NCBI GenBank assembly: GCA_014380135.1
Contig: JACMKN010000209.1
Span: 1-33,054 of the forward strand
From: Deltaproteobacteria bacterium
Lineage (GTDB): Bacteria > Desulfobacterota > Desulfuromonadia > Geobacterales > Pseudopelobacteraceae
Direction of reading: 5' to 3'
DNA: 33,054 nt
Part shown: positions 16,619 to 24,184 of the stretch, piece after piece
Layout of the letters: every line of letters begins with the position of its first letter
Numbering within the stretch: position 1 is the first letter of the stretch
Translations under genes and position numbers: made by a program
Notes under the pieces: generated by a model
What the model saw: the letters and a program-made list of their open reading frames with translations, nothing else
Databases searched by the model: none
Told to the model about the DNA's origin: nothing

Positions 16619-16660
16619 AAAAAACGGGTCGCCATCTCGTTGAGATATTTCGGCGACCCG
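16619..16660 (-). terminator. Rho-independent terminator of the riboswitch expression platform
   Basis: On the minus strand CGGGTCGCC (16660-16652) pairs perfectly with GGCGACCCG (16633-16625). The loop holds its own small hairpin, and a run of six T follows (16624-16619). The 5' arm is also part of the riboswitch 3' end, so ligand binding and termination should be mutually exclusive or coupled. Confidence 0.85.
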
Positions 16661-16720
16661 GCTGTCTCGGGGAGACCCTTGGGCTTTCCGTCCCATCCTC
16701 GCGGATGGTTTAGTAGTATC
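16644..16720 (-). ncRNA. GEMM-I family riboswitch (c-di-GMP or 3',3'-cGAMP)
   Basis: Read on the minus strand, the element has CTAAACC, then the stem CCATCC-GCGA-GGATGG (16708-16693) with a GNRA tetraloop. GACGGAAAGCC follows (16692-16682; the family consensus is GACGCAAAGCC). Next come a second stem, GGGTCTC (16678-16672) with GAGAC (16668-16664), and then AGCCGGGTCGCC. Order, tetraloop and the GAC-AAAGCC core match the GEMM-I class, whose members sense c-di-GMP or, in Geobacter relatives, cGAMP. GATA (16720-16717) with TATC (16647-16644) may form the base of P1. One deviation is the G instead of C in the core. Which dinucleotide is bound cannot be decided here. Confidence 0.82.
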
Positions 16721-17037
16721 GTTTATCCCGCTATAATCTGCGTTATAGCCATAACTGCAAAATACACTCCAATTGGATGTGATAATAAACTGTGAAACAT
16801 TACCGGGTGTTGTGTTTAGATATGTTTTATGGCAAGCATGAAAGGCTGCGCAAAATAACACAATAGAGCTTTTTGGCTGACAATATTTGTTGCTTACTGC
16901 CGAAAAGTTCTATCTGGCTGAATTTTTGTCCATCCATATCGCTTTTGCCGCTTCTGCAGAAGTAATCAGGTGATTTTAGGCCGTCCGGATGTTATAGTTC
17001 CGGGCATATCTCAGATTATAAACACGGAGTATCCGGC
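16721..17037. other. Intergenic region between the riboswitch leader and cbiET
   Basis: These 317 AT-rich bases should hold the minus-strand promoter of the riboswitch transcript and the plus-strand promoter of cbiET. I see no convincing ORF and no strong consensus promoter. I also see no cobalamin riboswitch, although one might be expected before corrin genes. CGGAG at 17025-17029 is the probable ribosome binding site of cbiET. Confidence 0.5.
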
Positions 17038-18255
17038 ATGGCACAGCAAAAGATCTATCTGGTAGGGGCAGGTATTACGGGCTGGGAAGGTTTTGCCGCC
17101 AAGGCACTTGAGATCATCGGCAAGGCCGATGTTATGATAGGCCACCCGCGGCATCTGGACATATTTCCCGACTTTGCCGGTGAAAAGAGGATTCTGGGCG
17201 ATCTTTCCGAATTGATGGACTTTCTCAAACAGACCGACCAGCGGGTTGTGCTGCTGGCCTCGGGCGATCCGACCTTCTTTGGCGTGTCGCGCTTTCTGCT
17301 GCGCAATCTCCCCAAAGAGCGGATCGAGATATTCCCCAACGTTACCAGCATGCAGTATGCCTTTGCCCGCATCAAGGAAACCTGGGACGACGGCATCTTT
17401 GTTTCGGTGCATGGCCGCGGGATGCATCCGGCGATAGACAAGATCATCGCCGCGGAAAAGGCCTGCGTCCTGACCGACAAGGTTAATACTCCGGCAGCAA
17501 TTGCCGCCGAGTTGATCGAGCGGGGCGCCGAAGGGTACGAGGCCTGGCTGTGCGAAGATCTGGGCATGCCGACCGAGAAGTTCACCAAGACCACCGTACG
17601 GGGTCTGCTGGAAATAAGCGCCTCGGAACTGAACATTCTGATCCTGATCCGCACCTATGAACCGAATCTGGTTCATTATCCGCTGATCGGCATTGACGAC
17701 GACGAGTTTCACACTTCCAAGAAGCTGATCACCAAGCAGGAAGTGCGGGCCGTGACGCTGGCCAAGCTGCAGCTGCAGGATGACCTGGTGCTGTGGGATA
17801 TCGGAGCCGGAAGCTGCTCGGTTTCGATCGAGGCCTCCAACCTGATGCCGAATGGCCGTATCTTTGCGGTGGAAAGGAACCCGCTCTGTATCGGGTTTAT
17901 CAACGAAAACCTGAAAAAGTTCTGCACCCGCAATATCAAGCTGATCGAGGCCTTCGCCCCGGAAGGGCTGGATGACCTGCCCGATCCGGATCGTGTTTTT
18001 ATCGGCGGCGCCGGCGGCAAGCTGGACGAGATTATCGATACGGTTTCACAGCGGCTCAAGCCGGAAGGGGTGGTGGTGATCAACGCCGTGACCCTCGACA
18101 CATTAACCAGAGCGGTTGAGTTCCTGGAAGACCATGGTTTCAAGGTCGAGGCGACCTGTGTCAATATCGCCAAGACCCGCAATCTGACCGAATACAAGAT
18201 GTTCGAAGCACAGAACCCGGTCTATGTCATCGTGGCCCGCAAAGGGAACGAATAG
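17038..18255 (+). CDS. cbiET: Precorrin-6Y C5,15-methyltransferase (decarboxylating), CbiE-CbiT fusion
   Basis: This 405-residue enzyme methylates C5 and C15 of the corrin ring and decarboxylates the C12 acetate side chain in cobalamin synthesis. The N-terminal half is CbiE, a tetrapyrrole methylase (IYLVGAGITGWEGFAAKAL, LASGDPTFFGVSRFLL). The C-terminal half is CbiT, a class I methyltransferase with AdoMet motif DIGAGSCSVSIEA starting at Asp254, then FAVERNPLC and FIGGAGGKLDEI. The fused form equals CobL of the aerobic pathway, but in Geobacter-type anaerobes it works in the cobalt-early route (inferred). Its TAG overlaps the GTG of the next gene by one base. Confidence 0.95.
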   Translation: MAQQKIYLVGAGITGWEGFAAKALEIIGKADVMIGHPRHLDIFPDFAGEKRILGDLSELMDFLKQTDQRVVLLASGDPTFFGVSRFLLRNLPKERIEIFPNVTSMQYAFARIKETWDDGIFVSVHGRGMHPAIDKIIAAEKACVLTDKVNTPAAIAAELIERGAEGYEAWLCEDLGMPTEKFTKTTVRGLLEISASELNILILIRTYEPNLVHYPLIGIDDDEFHTSKKLITKQEVRAVTLAKLQLQDDLVLWDIGAGSCSVSIEASNLMPNGRIFAVERNPLCIGFINENLKKFCTRNIKLIEAFAPEGLDDLPDPDRVFIGGAGGKLDEIIDTVSQRLKPEGVVVINAVTLDTLTRAVEFLEDHGFKVEATCVNIAKTRNLTEYKMFEAQNPVYVIVARKGNE

Positions 18256-18968
18256 TGGCCACGATCCATGCCGTCGGTGTCGGCCCGGGTGATCCCGAAC
18301 TTCTGACCCGCAAGGCCGAGCGCGTCCTGCGCCGGGCCGATGTGATCCTGGCCCCGGTATCCAATCCCTCCGAGGCCAGCGTGGCGCTGGGCACGATCCG
18401 CGAGTTCATCGACGAGGATCGCCAGAAGATAATCATTCACCAGTTTCCGATGACCTCCGACCTGACCCGTCTCATTCCTGCCTGGCAGGAGGCGGCCGAG
18501 CTGATTGCCGGGCATGCCGAAGCCGGACGCGAGGTGGCCTTCATCACCATCGGCGACCCGCTTTTCTATTCCACCTTTATCTATCTGCTGAAAATTCTGC
18601 GTGAACGCTGGCCGCACCTGCCGGTGGAAATCATTCCCGGCATTTCCAGCATCAATGCTGCAGCGGCCCAGGCCGCCCTGCCGCTGGTGGAAGCCGAGGA
18701 GAAGATGGCGGTCGTGCCCGCCACCGCCGGAATCGAACAGATCGCCGCTGCCCTGGCACACTTCGAGACGGTCGTGCTGCTGAAGGTCAAGCCGCTCTAT
18801 GCTGATATTCTGGAACTTCTGCGCCAGACCGGTCGTGAAGGCAGCACCGTCTTTGTGGAGCGAGTTGGCAGTCCCCGCCAGAAGATCCTGACCGATTTTG
18901 CCCAGATTTCGGCCCATGCTCCGGACTACCTGTCGCTGTTGATCGTGAAAAAACCCCTTTCCCCGTAA
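18255..18968 (+). CDS. cbiL: Precorrin-2 / cobalt-factor II C20-methyltransferase
   Basis: The 237-residue protein is a tetrapyrrole methylase that adds the C20 methyl group early in corrin synthesis. It has the N-terminal VGVGPGDPELLTRKAERVL, the substrate-site strand VAFITIGDPLFYSTFIYLL, the motif EIIPGISSINAAAAQAALPL and VVLLKVKPL. Length is normal (~235). The start is GTG at 18255, overlapping the cbiET stop, which implies translational coupling. In relatives further cbi genes usually follow; here a VapBC module interrupts the sequence directly downstream, so the rest of the pathway must lie elsewhere. Confidence 0.93.
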   Translation: MATIHAVGVGPGDPELLTRKAERVLRRADVILAPVSNPSEASVALGTIREFIDEDRQKIIIHQFPMTSDLTRLIPAWQEAAELIAGHAEAGREVAFITIGDPLFYSTFIYLLKILRERWPHLPVEIIPGISSINAAAAQAALPLVEAEEKMAVVPATAGIEQIAAALAHFETVVLLKVKPLYADILELLRQTGREGSTVFVERVGSPRQKILTDFAQISAHAPDYLSLLIVKKPLSP

Positions 18969-18998
18969 GGCCTGCTCAGGATGCGGTAAAGTTTTTTG

Positions 18999-19032
18999 TT
19001 GACTGCCTTTCAATCCACACAATACAATGTGT
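18999..19032 (+). promoter_or_regulatory. Promoter and operator of the vapBC operon
   Basis: TTGACT (18999-19004) and TACAAT (19023-19028) are 18 bases apart, each with five of six consensus bases. An inverted repeat ACACA (19017-19021) / TGTGT (19028-19032) overlaps the -10 box, a good site for autorepression by the antitoxin-toxin complex. Confidence 0.65.
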
Positions 19033-19057
19033 AAAAATGTGTGTGACGAGGTGCGCC

Positions 19058-19258
19058 ATGGCAACAAATCTTGCAATCGATGACTCACTGATTCTGGAAG
19101 CCCAGAAACTGGGGGGGCATGCAACCAAAAAAGCAACAGTATCTCAGGCTCTTATGGAGTATATACAGCGTCGCCGCCAGCTGGATGTCCTGGAAATGTT
19201 TGGTACGGTTGAGTACGACGACGATTATGACTACAAACAGCAGAGGAAGGTCGAATGA
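19058..19258 (+). CDS. VapB-type antitoxin
   Basis: The 66-residue protein starts MATNLAIDDSLILEAQKLGGHATKKATVSQALMEYI, the ribbon-helix-helix pattern of VapB antitoxins of the type with 'DDxLxxEAxKLGGxxTKKxxVxxAL'. An acidic, toxin-binding tail follows (VEYDDDYDYKQQ). GAGG at 19048-19051 supports the ATG at 19058; a longer upstream start is unlikely. The stop overlaps the toxin start (ATGA). Confidence 0.9.
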   Translation: MATNLAIDDSLILEAQKLGGHATKKATVSQALMEYIQRRRQLDVLEMFGTVEYDDDYDYKQQRKVE

Positions 19259-19674
19259 ACGTCCTGGTCGATACCTGCGTATGGTCGCTTGCCCTGCGCC
19301 GATCGTCTCCCCAGGATTCACCGGTAGTCAAAGAGCTTCGCGAACTGATAAGCGAGCAGCGTGTGGTAATGTTGGGTCCGGTGCGGCAGGAGATTCTTTC
19401 CGGGATTCGTGAGGAAACGCACTTCTTGCGTCTGATGGAGCACCTGCGTGCTTTTCCGGATGCATTGCTGGAACAACACGATTTTGAAAGCGGGGCGGAG
19501 TTCTTCAATACCTGTCGCCGAAACGGAGTTCAGGGCTCCAACACCGACTTCCTGATGTGCGCCGCAGCAATCCGCCTTAATATTCCAATCTTTACAACCG
19601 ATGCCGATTTTCTCGGCTATAGTCGCTTCATTCCACTATCTCTGCATACGACCAGAGCTTCATGTTCCACGTAA
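19255..19674 (+). CDS. VapC-type PIN-domain ribonuclease toxin
   Basis: The 139-residue PIN-domain protein carries the expected acidic metal ligands: Asp6 (VDTCVW), Glu46 (GPVRQEIL), Asp98 (SNTDFLMCAAA) and Asp116 (IFTTDADF). VapC toxins cut tRNA or rRNA when freed from VapB. The pair appears complete and lies between the cobalamin genes and a deleted type I restriction locus. The last residues (TTRASCST) differ from usual tails but follow the catalytic core. Confidence 0.92.
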   Translation: MNVLVDTCVWSLALRRSSPQDSPVVKELRELISEQRVVMLGPVRQEILSGIREETHFLRLMEHLRAFPDALLEQHDFESGAEFFNTCRRNGVQGSNTDFLMCAAAIRLNIPIFTTDADFLGYSRFIPLSLHTTRASCST

Positions 19675-19814
19675 AGCCCGCCCTCTCAAACCTGATCGTC
19701 ATTGCCTGTGTCCTGATCGGATGACGATTTCCGTCTCCGGGCGGCGCATTGCTGCACCAGTGGGTTCTGCGTTAACCAGTTCCAGTCATATCAAAAACAA
19801 AGGTAGATAGCTCA

Positions 19815-19955
19815 ATGGCCATAAAGAAATCCGAACTCTACTCATCTCTCTGGCAAAGCTGCGACGAGTTGCGCGGCGGAATGGATGCCTCGCAGTATAA
19901 AGACTACGTGCTGGTGCTGCTGTTCGTCAAATACGTCAGCGACAATTTCTGGTAG
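19815..19955 (+). pseudogene. hsdM: Type I restriction methylase HsdM, N-terminal remnant
   Basis: Forty-six codons read [46 protein letters not shown] and end at a premature TAG (19953-19955). This is the typical beginning of HsdM proteins, which are about 500 residues long. No methyltransferase motif remains, so the product cannot be active. Confidence 0.85.
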
Positions 19956-19962
19956 TCCGAGC

Positions 19963-20184
19963 TGCGTGGACGACCCTTCTCCTTTGTATGCGGACTCTAC
20001 AAAAGGCGAAATGCTTGAACTGGCAATCAGGATCGACGAAACGGTAAAGTACACCCGACCAGACGGCTGGCGCGGCGTCCAGGCCAAGGAGAATGTCATC
20101 AAGGCCGCCCTGTATGGAATTTTGCAGGATGTCGCCGAGGTAGAGCGGATCTTCCTCATCATCGAAAAGCAGAAGGAATACTGA
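19963..20184 (+). pseudogene. hsdR: Type I restriction endonuclease HsdR, C-terminal remnant
   Basis: In another frame, starting just after the hsdM stop, the DNA reads VDDPSPLYADSTKGEMLELA, IRIDETVKYTRPDGWRGVQA, ENVIKAALYGILQDVAEVER and IFLIIEKQKEY and stops at 20184. This is the standard end of HsdR. The ~1000-residue ATPase/nuclease part, hsdS and most of hsdM are missing. The deletion junction lies at about 19950-19963. Confidence 0.85.
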
Positions 20185-20900
20185 TGAGCACACAGATCAA
20201 GCTGGGTGAGATCACCGTGAATGTGGTGCAAAAGGACATCAAGAACCTGCATCCGAGTGTCTATCCTCCCACTGGCAAGGTTCGTATCTCCGCACCGCTA
20301 CAGATGGACCTTGACACCATTCGCGTGTTTGCAATCACCAAGCTTGGCTGGATCAAGAAACAACAGCAAAAGCTGCGTGAGCAGGTACGGGAAACACCGC
20401 GAGAGTATCTCGACAGGGAAAGCCATTACCTTTGGGGTAAGCGTTACCTGTTCAAGGTAGAGGAGAAAGACTCGGCGGCTTATGTGTCATTGAAGCATAA
20501 CAAGATGGTGCTTCATATACGCCCGGATACAAGTGATGAGCGGAAGCAGGATCTCCTGGCAGAATGGTATCGGGAAAAGCTCAAAGAGGTTGTTCCGGCG
20601 TTGATCGCAAAATGGGAACCGCTCATGGGCGTGAGGGTGGAGAAGACCTTTTTCCAAAGGATGAAAACGAAATGGGGCAGCTGTAACAACCGCTCCAGGA
20701 ACATCCGTCTCAATACGGAACTGGCAAAGAAACCACTGGAATGTCTGGAGTACGTCGTAGTGCATGAGTTGGTGCACTTGCTGGAACCGTCGCACAACAG
20801 CCGCTTCATTGCTCTGATGGATCAGTTTATGCCTTCCTGGCGGAATCATCGGGAAGAGTTGAATCGGTCACCACTGGGGCATGAGGAGTGGGGGTATTGA
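20184..20900 (+). CDS. YgjP-like (SprT/DUF45) zinc metallopeptidase
   Basis: The 238-residue protein has the family zinc site VVVHELVHLLEPSHNSRF: His194 and His198 with catalytic Glu195, and His204 nearby. Upstream is the conserved RMKTKWGSCNNRSRNIRLNTEL. The ATG overlaps the HsdR stop (TGATG). This family is often encoded directly after hsdR in type I restriction loci, and here it has outlived the deletion of the rest. Its substrate and role in restriction are unknown. The frame and motifs are intact. Confidence 0.9.
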   Translation: MSTQIKLGEITVNVVQKDIKNLHPSVYPPTGKVRISAPLQMDLDTIRVFAITKLGWIKKQQQKLREQVRETPREYLDRESHYLWGKRYLFKVEEKDSAAYVSLKHNKMVLHIRPDTSDERKQDLLAEWYREKLKEVVPALIAKWEPLMGVRVEKTFFQRMKTKWGSCNNRSRNIRLNTELAKKPLECLEYVVVHELVHLLEPSHNSRFIALMDQFMPSWRNHREELNRSPLGHEEWGY

Positions 20901-20922
20901 AGAAGATCAATGGAGCAACAGA

Positions 20923-21804
20923 TTAGATCAGATGCTGCAACTTCCGCGTATATTCCTCAAAAACTCCATCCAGCGGCGCATTCACCCGAAGTTCCTTTCC
21001 TTTTGCATCCAGGAATGTCATTTCAGCGCAGTGCAGCATCATCCGCTCAGCCGGCCGGTTACCGTAGGTGGGGTCGCCGACGATCGGCGTTCCGCCGTAT
21101 TCCAGGTGTACCCGGATCTGGTGGGTGCGGCCGGTCAGCGGTCTGGCTTCCACCAGCGAGAATTCGTCGAAGATTGACAACAGCCGGAATTCGGTCGCAG
21201 CCGACCGGCCGCCGGTGACGATGCCGTATCTGGCCGAGGCGATCTTGCCGATCGGGGCGTCCACTGTCCAACTCTCCTGCTCGGGGCGTCCGCTGACCAG
21301 CGCCAGATAGCGCTTGTCCACGGCTCCATCGTGAAAGCACTTGGACAGCCAGGCCGCCGCCGGTTTGTGCTTGGGAAACAGCATGGCGCCCGAGGTGCCG
21401 CGGTCCAGGCGATGAATAACGCGGGCCGGTTCGCTGTTGCCCTGCGCTTTAAAATATTCGGCCACCCAATATTCCAGGGTTCCTTTCAGCTGATAGGGGG
21501 TGCGCTGGCTGTTGATCCCGGCCGGCTTGTTGACCGCTATCAGGTCGGCGTCCTCGTACAGCAGCGCTTCCGGCGGCAGCAGCAGATCGCAGAAACGCCC
21601 CGCCTCCATCACGCCGATCTCGAAGGTGTCTCCGGTTTTCACGCTGCGCGAGGCGACCCGCACCATGGCGGCATTCAGCGCACAGCCGCCGCGGTCGATG
21701 ATCCTGCGCGCCTCGGATTTGCTGATGCCGCTGCAGAGGGTGGCGATGGCGTCGTCCAGGCGCAGTCCGTTATGTTGATTGTCGATGGTTTTTCTAAGTA
21801 TCAT
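20923..21804 (-). CDS. RluA-family RNA pseudouridine synthase
   Basis: An N-terminal S4 RNA-binding domain (LRLDDAIATLCSGISKSEARRIIDRGGCALN) is followed by the RluA catalytic domain. That domain has VNKPAGINSQ, the catalytic HRLDRGTSG with Asp134 (counted from the ATG at 21804) and GRTHQIRVHLEYGGTPIVGDPTYG. The enzyme converts uridine to pseudouridine in rRNA or tRNA; the exact site cannot be predicted. A TTG at 21843 would extend the protein by 13 residues that do not look native. It converges with the metallopeptidase gene and is divergent from mnmM. Confidence 0.93.
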   Translation of the reverse strand: MILRKTIDNQHNGLRLDDAIATLCSGISKSEARRIIDRGGCALNAAMVRVASRSVKTGDTFEIGVMEAGRFCDLLLPPEALLYEDADLIAVNKPAGINSQRTPYQLKGTLEYWVAEYFKAQGNSEPARVIHRLDRGTSGAMLFPKHKPAAAWLSKCFHDGAVDKRYLALVSGRPEQESWTVDAPIGKIASARYGIVTGGRSAATEFRLLSIFDEFSLVEARPLTGRTHQIRVHLEYGGTPIVGDPTYGNRPAERMMLHCAEMTFLDAKGKELRVNAPLDGVFEEYTRKLQHLI

Positions 21805-21888
21805 GCTACCGTAGTAACCTGTTTGCCGATTGAATTCAAACAAAATCCCTGTGGCGAAAGCCCCCCGTTTCTGTTAGTCTCTGCCGCC

Positions 21889-22479
21889 ATGACAACTCCT
21901 TCCAATTCAGAAATTCCACTGCTGCGCGGTCCGGTGGCGCTTTCACACCTGTTAATGCGCAGTTTTGTGCGGCCGGGTGACAAGGCCGTCGATGCCACCT
22001 GTGGAAACGGACATGATACGCTGCTGTTGGCCGCTTTGACCGGCTCGCAAGGTCATGTCTGGGGCTTCGACATACAGCAGCAGGCCATTGCCGAGACCGC
22101 CCGCAAGCTGGTAGAAGCCGGTCTGGGCGGACAGGTGACGCTGCTGCATTCCGGGCATGAAGAGCTGGCAACGCATCTGGCAGGCCCGGTTAGGATGGTA
22201 CTGTTCAACCTTGGTTATCTGCCGGGTGGTGATCGCACGTTGATCACCCGCCCCGAAACGACTGCAATTGCCTTGCTACAGTCGCTGGAGCTGCTGGCAG
22301 CGGGTGGCGTCGTGCTGGTGACGATCTATCCCGGCCACGACGGCGGCGACGAAGAGCGACAGGCGGTCGACGGCTGGGCGGCCGCTCTTGACCCTCGAAA
22401 ATTCCATTCCTGGCACATGGGACAGCTGAACGTCGCCGCCGATGCCCCCTACTGCATCATCGTCCAGAAGAGCGCCTGA
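21889..22479 (+). CDS. mnmM: MnmM/YtqB-like SAM-dependent tRNA methyltransferase
   Basis: The 196-residue protein has an AdoMet motif VDATCGNGHDTLLLAAL, the strand VWGFDIQQQAI and the family-specific VLFNLGYLPGGDRTLITRPETT, followed by VLVTIYPGHDGGDEE. This is the YtqB family, whose studied members methylate the wobble uridine side chain to give mnm5(s2)U34 in tRNA. Assignment to that reaction is by family. The ATG at 21889 follows a weak ribosome binding site. hpnI begins one base after its stop, so the two are co-transcribed. Confidence 0.8.
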   Translation: MTTPSNSEIPLLRGPVALSHLLMRSFVRPGDKAVDATCGNGHDTLLLAALTGSQGHVWGFDIQQQAIAETARKLVEAGLGGQVTLLHSGHEELATHLAGPVRMVLFNLGYLPGGDRTLITRPETTAIALLQSLELLAAGGVVLVTIYPGHDGGDEERQAVDGWAAALDPRKFHSWHMGQLNVAADAPYCIIVQKSA

Positions 22480-22480
22480 C

Positions 22481-23626
22481 ATGTTATTCAAGCTGCTGCC
22501 ATTCATAGTCATATTGCCGTCGCTGGCCTACTCGCTGATTTCGCTGCTCTGCGCGGTGAAGTATTTCAAGGGTCTGCCAGGGCCTGTTAAAGCTTCTTTG
22601 TCACCAGGTGTATCGATCCTCAAGCCGGTCAAGGGGATGGATGCCGGCAGCTACGACAACTTTGCCTCGTTCTGCCGCCAGCACTATGCGGGGGCGCATC
22701 AGCTGGTCTTTGCCGCCGCGTCAGCGGACGATCAGGTCATACCGGTTATTCGGCAGCTGATGGCCGATTTTCCGGAACACGATATTGCGCTGACGATCAA
22801 TCCGGCCATTCATGGCCCCAATTACAAGGTTTCCAACCTGATCAACGCCTTTCCCCGGACCCTGCACGACATCATCATCGTCTGCGACAGCGATATCCGG
22901 GTCGCACCGGATTATCTGCAATCGGTTACGAGTCACTTCCACGATCCGCAGGTCGGCCTGGTGACTTCGCTTTACCGCACCTCAGCGGTGCCCGGCGTCG
23001 CCACGGCGCTGGAGGCGACCGGATTTACCGCCGAGATGATCCCCAATGTGCTGGTGGCGCTGCAGCTGGAGGGTCTCTCCTTCGCGCTGGGCGCCTCGAT
23101 GGCGGTCCGGCGTGAAGCGCTGGCGTCCATCGGCGGTTTTCAGGCTTTGGCCGATTATCTGGCCGATGACTACCAGCTGGGCAATAAAATTCACCTGGCC
23201 GGCTGGCGAATTGCCCTTGATAGCTGTTTTGTCGAAAGCATGCTCAAGGCCGAAGATCTGATGTCGGTGCTTTCCCGGCAGCTGCGCTGGGCCCGCACCA
23301 TGCGCATCAGCCGTCCCGGCGGCTATCTGGCCTCCGGCATGACGCTCCCCTTTCCGGCGGCACTGCTGGCCACACTGATCGCCCCCTCTATGTCATTGGC
23401 GCTGTCTGCCGCGGCGCTGCTGTATCTCGTGCGCATGCTGGTCTGCACTATTTTCAGCCGACGTTTCGTCCGGGACGGTCTCTTCCCGGGCTGGCTCTGG
23501 CTGCTGCCGCTGCGGGACATGCTGGCCTTCTTCACCTGGGCCTTGTCCTTTCTGGGCAACCGCGTCGAATGGCGCGGCAGCCGTTTTGTGTTGCGACCGG
23601 GCGGCAAGATCGAGGAGCTGGTTTGA
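22481..23626 (+). CDS. hpnI: Hopanoid glucosaminyltransferase HpnI
   Basis: The 381-residue protein is a GT2/GT21-type membrane glycosyltransferase like ceramide glucosyltransferase. It has an N-terminal membrane anchor, VSILKPVKGMD, the metal-binding VCDSDIRV (135-138 is CDSD), LADDYQLG, the product-site motif QLRW (267-270), and C-terminal hydrophobic segments (ALLATLIAPSMSLALSAAALLYL). HpnI adds N-acetylglucosamine to bacteriohopanetetrol, a sterol-like membrane lipid; this matches a hopanoid-making organism. The specific assignment over other GT21 enzymes is by family resemblance. It lies directly after mnmM, while the other hpn genes are not in the window. Confidence 0.85.
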   Translation: MLFKLLPFIVILPSLAYSLISLLCAVKYFKGLPGPVKASLSPGVSILKPVKGMDAGSYDNFASFCRQHYAGAHQLVFAAASADDQVIPVIRQLMADFPEHDIALTINPAIHGPNYKVSNLINAFPRTLHDIIIVCDSDIRVAPDYLQSVTSHFHDPQVGLVTSLYRTSAVPGVATALEATGFTAEMIPNVLVALQLEGLSFALGASMAVRREALASIGGFQALADYLADDYQLGNKIHLAGWRIALDSCFVESMLKAEDLMSVLSRQLRWARTMRISRPGGYLASGMTLPFPAALLATLIAPSMSLALSAAALLYLVRMLVCTIFSRRFVRDGLFPGWLWLLPLRDMLAFFTWALSFLGNRVEWRGSRFVLRPGGKIEELV

Positions 23627-23672
23627 TTCGCATTCCTGGTTTCCATAAAGTGCCGCAGGCGGGCCGTCGGTC

Positions 23673-24167
23673 ATGAAAATAACTCTGTTGACCCATGATA
23701 AGGAGTTCGGCAAGCGCTCCAATACCGGCAGCCTGGTGCTGGATGTTCTGGGGAGCGCGGCTGAACAGGTCCGCTGGGACCGGATGAATCCTCCTGCCAG
23801 GCTGCTGGAGGAGATTGAGGCGGGCGGTGTGGCGCTGGTCTATCCCGGCGCTGCGGACGAAAACGACGGCGATTTGACCGGCATCGAGCACTTCATCCTC
23901 ATTGACGGCACCTGGCATGAGGCCCGCAAGATCCACCAGAGAAGCCCCTACCTGCAGAAGGTCCGCCGGGTCTGTCTGAAGCCGGTTGGGAAGTCGCTCT
24001 ACAACCTCAGAAAAAATCAGAAGGAGTCCTGTCTGTGCACAGCCGAATGCGTGATAGAAATTCTGCGCAGCAAGGGCAACATCGAGGAGGCCAAGCGGTT
24101 GCAGGAGCGTTTTCTGGCGTTTATCCGACCGCCGGGCGCCCTGCGCGGAGAGGCGCAGGGGCATTGA
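23673..24167 (+). CDS. DTW-domain protein, probable tRNA aminocarboxypropyltransferase
   Basis: The 164-residue product shows the DTW family motifs: LLTHDKEFGKRSNTGSLV, VALVYPGA, and FILIDGTWHEARKIHQRSPYL in place of the namesake DTW. DTW enzymes such as TapT/YfiP transfer the aminocarboxypropyl group of AdoMet to uridine to make acp3U in tRNA. The usual N-terminal cysteine cluster of longer members is absent. It follows hpnI by 46 bases in the same direction and converges on msrB. Confidence 0.85.
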   Translation: MKITLLTHDKEFGKRSNTGSLVLDVLGSAAEQVRWDRMNPPARLLEEIEAGGVALVYPGAADENDGDLTGIEHFILIDGTWHEARKIHQRSPYLQKVRRVCLKPVGKSLYNLRKNQKESCLCTAECVIEILRSKGNIEEAKRLQERFLAFIRPPGALRGEAQGH

Positions 24168-24184
24168 CGCCGAACTCGATAAGA

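Noticed and set aside
16565-16861. Minus-strand frame covering the riboswitch
   Set aside because: The bases form a structured leader with terminator; the translation is not protein-like.
16721-17037. Cobalamin riboswitch before cbiET
   Set aside because: I looked for the B12-box type conserved bases and found none on the plus strand.
21331-21888. Upstream extension of the MnmM-like gene to 382 codons
   Set aside because: The extension is antisense to the pseudouridine synthase; the ATG at 21889 gives a family-typical length.
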